The position numbers were made by a program, and so were the translations under genes. The notes under the pieces are model-generated. The model ran no database searches. It had not been told where the DNA came from and saw nothing but the letters and a program-made list of their open reading frames with translations. Source: Stramenopiles sp. TOSAG23-3 (taxonomy: Eukaryota; Sar). From it: a stretch of 13,522 nucleotides of DNA. Below are positions 7,384-13,522 of the stretch, piece by piece; positions within the stretch are counted from its first letter, which is position 1, and every line of letters starts with the position of its first letter. The stretch spans positions 1 through 13,522 of the forward strand of contig LT642622.1 of assembly GCA_900128585.1 (NCBI GenBank), given 5' to 3'.

Positions 7384-8679
7384 ATGTCTGACACCGTAAA
7401 CAAATCTTGGATCCCATACACTGCCGACTGTGACTTTCCGATCGAAAATCTTCCCTATGGTATTTTTCAGCCAACGGCGAACGATCCGGCCCGCGTCGGT
7501 GTAGCCATCGGGGATCAAATTCTTGACCTTTCGATTGTCCACGTTTCTGGCATGTTTGCCGCCCTCGGGTCGTGGACCGGTTGCTTCGCGAAAGATACCT
7601 TGAACGAGTTCATGGCGATGGGCCCAGCGAATTGGAACGCAGCCCGAACCGCCATTGCCGCGTTGCTAAAGGCAGATTGCCCAACCCTTCGCGACAACGC
7701 GGCCGTCCGGGCAAAGGCCATGGTGCCGCAAGCCAGCGCGGTCATGAGGATGCCATGCACCATTGGCGACTACACCGACTTCTACGCCTCCCGGGAGCAC
7801 GCGACGAACGTTGGAACCATGTTCCGCGGCGCGGAAAACGCGTTGATGCCGAACTGGACGTACTTACCCGTCGGTTACCACGGTCGGGCGTCATCGGTAG
7901 TGGTTAGCGGTACCCCTGTCCGCCGCCCCCGCGGCCAACTGCAAAAGAATCGGGACAACGCAAAGGAAGGCTCGGTCTTTGGACCGTGCAAATTGATGGA
8001 CTTCGAGCTTGAAATGGGATGCCTCGTTGGGCCGGGCAACGAATTAGGGAACCCCATCAAGATTGAGGAGGCAGACAACCACGTCTTTGGGTTCGTCATC
8101 TTGAACGACTGGAGCGCTCGTGACATCCAAAAGTGGGAGTACGTCCCACTGGGACCCTTCACCGCCAAGAACGTCGCCTCGTCGATTTCCCCATGGGTGG
8201 TCACCACCGAAGCGCTCCGTCCCTTCAGGTGCAAGACGAGTGCAGGCGTGCAGGAGCCGAAGCCGCACCCGTATTTGCAGGACCCCAATTACGGTTCGTA
8301 TGACATTCAGCTCTCCGTGACCTTGAAGAATGACACCGACATCAAAGAACCTGCGGTTATCTCCCGGAGTAACTTCAAGTACATGTACTGGAACCACAAG
8401 CAACAGCTTGTACATCACACCGTAACCGGCTGCAATATGCGCCCAGGTGATCTCCTTGGCTCGGGCACTATCAGCGGCTCCGACCGCAGCATGTTCGGTT
8501 CCATGTTGGAGCTCTGCTGGAAAGGAACAAAAGAAATCGACTGTGGAAACAACGGAACAATCCGCAAATTCTTGAAAGATGGAGACGAGGTCATTATGTC
8601 CGGTCATTGCCAGGGCCAAGGCTACCGTGTCGGCTTTGGTTCTGTCACCGGGAAAATCTTGCCTGCGCACACCGACTAA
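7384..8679 (+). CDS. FAH: Fumarylacetoacetase (fumarylacetoacetate hydrolase)
   Basis: Cytosolic enzyme for the last step of tyrosine/phenylalanine breakdown: it cleaves 4-fumarylacetoacetate to fumarate and acetoacetate. Intronless, 431 residues from this start (animal FAH is about 419). Almost the whole chain aligns with animal FAH from memory, from FPIENLPYGIF to GYRVGFGSVTGKILPA. Active-site equivalents are intact: metal ligands D132 (in YTDFY), E208 and E210 (FELEM) and D242 (NDWSARD), catalytic H139 (EHATN), and K262 and E376 (SMLELCW). The ATG at 7384 is preferred because it has A at -3 and matches the family N-terminus. An in-frame ATG at 7351 (T at -3) would add 11 mostly charged residues and cannot be excluded. 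Third positions are C/G-rich like the neighbouring genes. Confidence 0.97.
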   Translation: MSDTVNKSWIPYTADCDFPIENLPYGIFQPTANDPARVGVAIGDQILDLSIVHVSGMFAALGSWTGCFAKDTLNEFMAMGPANWNAARTAIAALLKADCPTLRDNAAVRAKAMVPQASAVMRMPCTIGDYTDFYASREHATNVGTMFRGAENALMPNWTYLPVGYHGRASSVVVSGTPVRRPRGQLQKNRDNAKEGSVFGPCKLMDFELEMGCLVGPGNELGNPIKIEEADNHVFGFVILNDWSARDIQKWEYVPLGPFTAKNVASSISPWVVTTEALRPFRCKTSAGVQEPKPHPYLQDPNYGSYDIQLSVTLKNDTDIKEPAVISRSNFKYMYWNHKQQLVHHTVTGCNMRPGDLLGSGTISGSDRSMFGSMLELCWKGTKEIDCGNNGTIRKFLKDGDEVIMSGHCQGQGYRVGFGSVTGKILPAHTD

Positions 8680-9521
8680 TTAGTGAGGCCGGCTCGTTCG
8701 CTGCACCCGTTTGGCCAATGTAGACTCGAGAGGGAAAAGGGGCAAAACGGGCGCGGCGTCCAATGTTTAGTCCCGTGCTATATACCATCGTATACAGTAC
8801 AGGAGTGAACCATTGTGTACCAAATACTGTGCATCCTTTCTTGGCCTGGCAGATAAAAAATATTTAATATACCACCGTCTATACAGTATATTCATGCAAG
8901 GATTTCAAATTGCAAATAAATCTCCATCTGATGATAACTTTTTATCATATGTCGATTATTAATCACGACTCACGACGAATGAAGGAAGAAGGTCTCCTTC
9001 TAAAAAAAGATCTTCTTTCTTTCGTTCTCTTTATTTTTGCTAATGCTATATAGCTGTTAACTTAATATAATTATAATATAGAAGACAATAATAAAAGATA
9101 TTCTACCTCCTTTGGTATTTTAAAAATGTACAGAAGAATGAATGAACACATCAACGGTTAATAATGGTTTATTAATCTCCTTCAGTCGTCGTGTCGTCTA
9201 TTATTATTATTATTGTTATTATAAATTAATAATTTATTATTATATTGTTGTTGTTTTTTTCTTTTTTTTTCTTCTTTTTCTCTTTCTTCCTTCTTCTTCT
9301 TCTTCTTCTTCTTTCGTCGCCTTTCTTCTTCTTTTTTTTTATTATATTATTTTAATTAAGAAAGATCGATCGATAATAAATAATAATTATACCTACTACT
9401 ATTTGTAAGATATTATGCATATAATTAAGAAGATCATGAAACTGTGAAAGAAAATAGTCATGCAAAAGCCAGCCATTGTCTTTTCACTTTTGATTCGCGA
9501 GGTTTGCATACTACTGAAGTC
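8680..9521. other. FAH 3' region and spacer upstream of the membrane-protein gene
   Basis: No gene is supported. The first 280 bases are probably FAH 3' UTR; an AATAAA hexamer is at 8915-8920. From about 8950 the DNA is AT-rich, with GAAGG/CTTCTT words and then a long pyrimidine tract. An open frame through 9142-9408 encodes only Ser/Phe/Leu/Tyr low complexity from that tract. Just before the next gene there is a tiny ATG-Lys-Leu-stop frame at 9436-9447, which could act as an upstream ORF if transcription begins before it. Confidence 0.55.
9248..9340. repeat. Polypyrimidine tract with CTT microsatellite
   Basis: T runs are interspersed with CTT/TTCTTCC words, including about seven tandem TTC units around 9291-9312, with only a few purines near 9316-9320. 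It ends in a T9 run followed by ATTATATTAT. It lies about 180 bases before the start codon of the membrane-protein gene. Confidence 0.8.
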
Positions 9522-12120
9522 ATGGAGCTTCGTTCTCGGGCGAAGAACAGTTGGCAACGAGTTGGCGACAACTCTGGGACGACTGCACCTGTGTGCAAGC
9601 GTGTGACCACGACGTGCGCATGCAAGGGCGGGGGGAAAGGCGGGCGAATATTATGTAGCGCTGGGGAGTTGACGTTGTCGGATACTGTCGAAGGAATGAA
9701 CGATGGCTGGTACTCTCGTTACCCTTGGTTCTGTTACGCTTGTCTCGAATTCCAAAAAGGCCCTTCCCGCTGGTTTTGCGAAGACTGCAAAGCTGACGTC
9801 TGCCTATCTTGTGGGGAGAAGCAATTAAGTGGTGGGAGAGCCACGGGATCTCAGAGGGAGAGCGTTGCACTAGAGAGTGGCAGATCTTTCAAACAAAGTA
9901 AAATACTGAGGAAAGCAACAAACAAACACCTATTTGTGGATGACATCGCGTTTTCCATATTAGGACACGCTGTAACAATACCTGGGGGCACGGTTGCAAA
10001 ATTAAAATCTATGGCGGTGTATTTAATGGACGGGGGACTTGTGTTACTCCCCATTGGCACTGGCATTTACGATACGCTTTTTCACCCTCGAACCTTTTAT
10101 TTCGACGGGTGCTGCAAAAGGCCGGAGGGCATCCCCTATCCCTCCCGCCGTAGAACGTGTTTTTCAAAGCCGATTCCATTTGAGGTCTGCATTGAAAACA
10201 ACAACGGGGACAATTTTATTGACGTATTGGGCAGTGAGATGTACAAGTGGAATACTTACAACATTTGCACCTTTTACTTTTCACTATTATTCTTGGCCGC
10301 GACCCAGTACCATACTTTGGTAACCGAACGACGAGAAAGCCAGAGGTTGATATCTTTTGGGGTTTACAAGACTCGTAAATACTTTCAGTCTTCCGAATCG
10401 TTGTACATGGTAGGTATTATTCTTTATTTGGGACTTGTTGTGTTGTCTAAAAGGTTAGAGCTGCTTCGTCGGGATTATTACAAACCACTGAAGGGCAATG
10501 AAAGTCTGTACCCAACGTTCAAACTTGACAACAAGAGTCATGCAGAGGCGGAAGACAATGTTCTTCAATCAGTTATAGCACTAGGCACTGTACTGTTGGT
10601 TTACCTCCCAATGCTAGTTCGTCTATATTTTTACCGATCAGACCGGTTTCGAATAATGTCCCCGAAAGTTCTTGCCCAGGCAGATGAAGAAAATGAGGAA
10701 GAGCATGTTTTTAAGTTTGACGGTAGCAGGACAATGCAAAAAATGTAAGTTTTACCATGACCACCCTTTTCTCAGACGATTGCAACATTGACTAACCGCA
10801 GGCTATTCTTTTCTAATTTTTCACAACCGTAGCGACGAATCTGACTTAGGTTTTGATACTCGTTTGATGGGTTACGGCGCCGGTCGGCGGGAGAAGGGCG
10901 GGGCGTTTGTGGTGAGTGACGAAGAGGTATCACGTCGACTTCAATTTTTAAGTTCCGCCCCGTCCCAACTGCAAGCTATGGGGCAGAAGGCACGTTCCCT
11001 CAAGGCAAAAGATGGTGGCTTTCTAGTCACAAACATGCCAAAAATACCGAGAGATAAGTTCGTGAGAGCAGGCATTTCAGCCGTAGGCCCAATTGCGACG
11101 GTATGTTCTTTCATTCTGCTCGTCATTTGCAGTTACTCGTTACTCGGGTCTTTTTATGTGGATTATGCAGTCGGTGCTGCAAACACGGATGTCGTTGCTA
11201 AATTTTCTAAAGCAGAAGGGGAAAATCAACGTTTGTTCATAGGTTTATGGGCCTCAATTGTTATTATGACCGTTTGCACTTTGTCATCTGTCCTTTACTC
11301 GAAGCATTGGTCAAAGCAGCACTATCTTCCAGTCATGAAAACGACAGCGTTACCAGAAATTGTCCGAAGCGCGAGAACAGCTCATGACAGTGTGATAATG
11401 CTTTTCTCGGTGGCCTTATTCGTCACCGTTTGCCTTTTGTTGCTCCCCTACTTCACATTACAGGCCACAACACCCTCGCTTATTCAGTACCACCAGGGGA
11501 GAATCTTGCACCTCGCCCGTGGGGGAAGCGTATTAAGCGATGGAAAGTGTCTCGCACGTGCTCAGACAAGCCTTCCATCACAACTGTTGTTGGAAGCGTG
11601 TGAAAAAGACAACTATGGACAACAGTTCCGTAATACGGGCAAAATTAAGAATTTATATGAAAATGTTTGCCTTATCGGAAACTCCACCTCAAAGACGGTC
11701 GAATTTAACAAGTGCGACGCGAATAGCTTGGAGGCGGAATGGGAATATTTAGGCGGTGCAAAAAGTTCTGGCGCGTTGCAGCTGAAAGGAACCGGACTAT
11801 GCCTAGACGTTCTCGGCAACCACAGCGCGTTACACGCGACGAGGACAGTTGTCGTGCTTAGCGAGTCTTCTTGCGAGTTGGACAACTTTTTCGATGTTGA
11901 CTTTTTTTATAACAAAAAAGCACTGCAGATTTTGGGCGCTCTGTTTGCATTCCTCGTACTGCTGGTAGCTGAAAATTCAGAGAAAAACTTTTTTATTTCT
12001 GCTGAAAATCTTGCAATTCCATTGTCTAAAGTGCAGAACTACCAGATAAGGGCATGGCAATTCAGAGAATATAATAATAACAAAATTGGAATTCTGTGGG
12101 ACCTCACTCAGGACGAGTAA
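9522..12120 (+). CDS. Polytopic membrane protein with N-terminal ZZ-like zinc finger and lumenal ricin-B-type beta-trefoil (two exons: 9522-10744, 10833-12120)
   Basis: The two exons join in frame to give 836 residues. Residues 71-97 hold paired cysteines CYAC-x11-CEDC-x4-CLSC, as in ZZ zinc fingers, but the usual trailing His pair is not seen. Hydrophobic segments lie at about 163-185 (weak), 246-263, 294-310, 349-371, 489-514, 541-563, 594-617 and 770-788. Counting eight helices with a cytosolic N-terminus puts basic loops (264-292, 564-593) inside and the NES/NKS sequons (326, 337) outside. Residues about 628-765 form three repeats of a ricin-B-lectin pattern: Cys pairs 647/664, 687/702 and 731/755, CL(D) cores, and QxW-like QQF (671-673), AEW (709-711) and NFF (759-761), with sequons at 691 and 737. 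This would be a lumenal or extracellular sugar-binding module. The start is the first in-frame ATG; the upstream frame has no ATG before a stop at 9426-9428. Function unknown. Confidence 0.8.
10745..10832 (+). other. Spliceosomal intron (88 bp, GT-AG) in the membrane-protein gene
   Basis: The donor GTAAGT follows ATGCAAAAAAT; without splicing the frame would stop at once (TAA 10746-10748). The acceptor ...CACAACCGTAG at 10832 leaves one base that completes the split codon (AT|C, Ile408), and the second exon continues open for 428 residues. A nearer acceptor CCGCAG at 10800 would reach a TAA within five codons. A CTAAT branch-like sequence lies at 10813-10817. No other intron was needed for any complete gene in the window. 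Confidence 0.88.
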
Positions 12121-12380
12121 CCTGTCACTTACTCCAGTACGATTTTGTATTTCAGACAGGAATAGGGAGAAATCACGGAGAGGCTTTTAGTATTCTGGCA
12201 CAGGAAAAGTTTAAAAAGTAAACTATATCTTATTCGATCTGATCTACGCGTATCTCTCACATCTGAAATTGATACACATACGTGCCCCTCTCGTCTCCCT
12301 CTCTTTCCCCACGGATCACCGGACGGGGTGAAGTAAACGAAACGCGACCCGCTCTTCCCTCCGGCCCATGGCCCAGCTTC

Positions 12381-12971
12381 TTAGGTCCCAACAAATTTGT
12401 CTACTATATTAATATGCTTGCTCCTGGTTGACATCCCCGGCTCGCATCGACAAGGGATTTTGATCTGGTTTTCGTTCTTGTCCGAGCAAAAACAGTTCAT
12501 GACGCGCGGTGGGTTCTTCGTGCACGAGAGCCTCATGCGCCTTGGTTCGTCAAAAATTCTGGCTGTACAATAATAATCAGAAAGGAAGCCAAACGTGTTT
12601 ACTTGGCTGTGGTGCTCTGGTTCAAGCGCGCCCTTCCGGCCTCTTGGCATGCCGCGCACTACAGGTATCATATCCTCTGGGTCGTTCGGGTCTGGATCGG
12701 GGGAGCTTTTCGCCGTGCTAAAACGATGGGCTGCTCCTGCTGGCGGTTTGTTGCCCCGCAGCTGCGCCATCACCTTGGACGCACTAAGGTGGTCCCGCTG
12801 CCCTCCTCGCTGCAACGGCACTTTCACACCCTTTTGACCAAATTCTCGCAACGAACCCCCCGCATTTGCCACGGAGAGCATCAGGGCGACGAAAAAAAGA
12901 AAGACACCCACGCCACGGTGGTCTCCCCGCCCCGCTCTATTCCCCATACTGCTACCATACCCCTGGACCAT
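12381..12971 (-). CDS. Small predicted secreted protein with six clustered cysteines, unidentified
   Basis: 196 residues from the first in-frame ATG (12969-12971). Residues 21-34 (VGVFLFFVALMLSV) form a hydrophobic core followed by ANA-GG, a good signal-peptidase site after A37. A second ATG at 12945-12947 would give a shorter, tidier signal peptide. The region to about 120 is Arg/Gly/Pro-rich and likely disordered, with an acidic DPDPNDPED stretch. The C-terminal part holds six cysteines in about 42 residues: C135, C150, C160, C162, C174 and C176, with two C-x-C pairs (NCFC, PCRC), consistent with three disulfides in a small extracellular domain. I do not recognise the family. It is convergent with the zinc-finger/beta-trefoil gene, 260 bases away. 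The frame is open upstream of the ATG to a stop near 13044-13046 but has no further ATG, so a short upstream exon is possible. Confidence 0.6.
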   Translation of the reverse strand: MVQGYGSSMGNRAGRGDHRGVGVFLFFVALMLSVANAGGSLREFGQKGVKVPLQRGGQRDHLSASKVMAQLRGNKPPAGAAHRFSTAKSSPDPDPNDPEDMIPVVRGMPRGRKGALEPEHHSQVNTFGFLSDYYCTARIFDEPRRMRLSCTKNPPRVMNCFCSDKNENQIKIPCRCEPGMSTRSKHINIVDKFVGT

Positions 12972-13412
12972 TGCGCCAACTCGCAAACGGGAACGAACGT
13001 TTCTACTCGTCCTCCTCAAGCAGGCACCTAATGTCCCTAACTTTCAACCCTTGGTACTCACAGAATACAAAGTATGCACACAGTTATTTCCTCCCCAATT
13101 AATATCCACATCGAAACTTGAATTAGACATTCGATCCGATACTATGTTCTATGATTTATCCCATATGTATATTGTACATTTGTAAATTCGTTTGTATTTT
13201 ATATAAAGCTAACTTATTATTATATTTTTTTGAACACATTCTTCTTCTTCATTCTCCTCATCAGTTCGTTTTTTTTTTCTTCATGATTATTTTCTCTAGT
13301 ACTACTACAGGTATTAATATTAAGATGAATACCAACCTGTAGTCTCTATGTATTATAATTACTACGTGAATTTTTACTTTGAACTTGGTCGTTTTTTAAT
13401 TTCATCAACCTC

Positions 13413-13444
13413 TCCCTCCCTCCCTCCCTCCCTCCCTCCCTCCC
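13413..13444. repeat. CCCT tetranucleotide microsatellite
   Basis: Eight tandem CCCT/TCCC units, pure pyrimidine on this strand. They lie six bases before the purine GAAA array, so an all-pyrimidine tract directly abuts an all-purine one. Confidence 0.92.
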
Positions 13445-13449
13445 ATCCC

Positions 13450-13450
<1 letters not shown>

Positions 13451-13520
<70 letters not shown>

Positions 13521-13522
13521 AA
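13451..13522. repeat. GAAA tetranucleotide microsatellite running off the window
   Basis: Eighteen uninterrupted GAAA units occupy the last 72 bases and continue to the window edge, so the true length is unknown. Confidence 0.95.

Larger units (their letters stand above)
12972..13522. other. Upstream region of the secreted-protein gene and AT-rich spacer to the window end
   Basis: The first 75 bases are GC-moderate and probably 5' UTR of the minus-strand gene. From about 13100 the DNA is AT-rich with T runs and no credible reading frame, ending in two tetranucleotide arrays. No further gene is seen. Confidence 0.55.

Noticed and set aside
8044-8670. A 208-codon minus-strand open frame antisense to FAH
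   Set aside because: FAH on the other strand is unmistakable over its full length; this frame is a by-product of its codon use.
9142-9408. 88-codon plus-strand frame in the pyrimidine tract
   Set aside because: It is composed almost wholly of Tyr, Phe, Ser and Leu from TAT/TTC/TCT repeats, so it is low complexity and not a gene.
10785-10800. Alternative splice acceptor CCGCAG at 10800
   Set aside because: Joining there gives a stop codon within five codons, whereas the acceptor at 10832 keeps the frame open to 12120.

Overview
The window looks like nuclear DNA of a microbial eukaryote. Gene bodies are GC-moderate with C/G-rich third positions. They are separated by AT-rich spacers full of microsatellites and homopolymer runs. 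One gene is interrupted by a short GT-AG intron. The HSP90 and the MGCGASS-type kinase read most like stramenopile (oomycete/alga-type) proteins, but that is a judgement from remembered family sequences, not a search, so the lineage is only suggested.

Layout. (1) 1-383, plus strand: the C-terminal end of an acyltransferase-3 (OafA/NRF-6-like) membrane protein, cut by the window edge. (2) 384-1155: no confident gene; a GC-rich block with a possible minus-strand exon, then AT-rich DNA carrying several copies of an unrecognised repeat. (3) 1156-3282, minus: complete cytosolic HSP90 ending in MEEVD. (4) 3283-4917: AT-rich spacer with a perfect inverted repeat, a purine tract joined to telomere-like TTAGG/TTAGGG units, and a second copy of the repeat seen in region 2. 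(5) 4918-6018, minus: a complete CaMK-type protein kinase with an N-terminal dual-acylation motif and a CaMKII-like regulatory tail. (6) 6019-7383: divergent intergenic region rich in simple repeats. (7) 7384-8679, plus: fumarylacetoacetase, last enzyme of tyrosine breakdown. (8) 8680-9521: spacer with long pyrimidine tracts. (9) 9522-12120, plus, two exons: a predicted 836-residue polytopic membrane protein with an N-terminal ZZ-like zinc finger and a ricin-B-type beta-trefoil between its last two membrane segments. (10) 12381-12971, minus: a small predicted secreted protein with six cysteines, convergent with the previous gene. (11) 12972-13522: spacer ending in CCCT and GAAA microsatellites that reach the window edge.

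The genes do not form an obvious pathway or operon-like unit. HSP90 and FAH are housekeeping genes, and the kinase is a likely calcium-signalling enzyme at membranes. The least familiar content is the zinc-finger/multi-membrane/beta-trefoil protein and the shared repeat of about 190 bp whose two ends are conserved.
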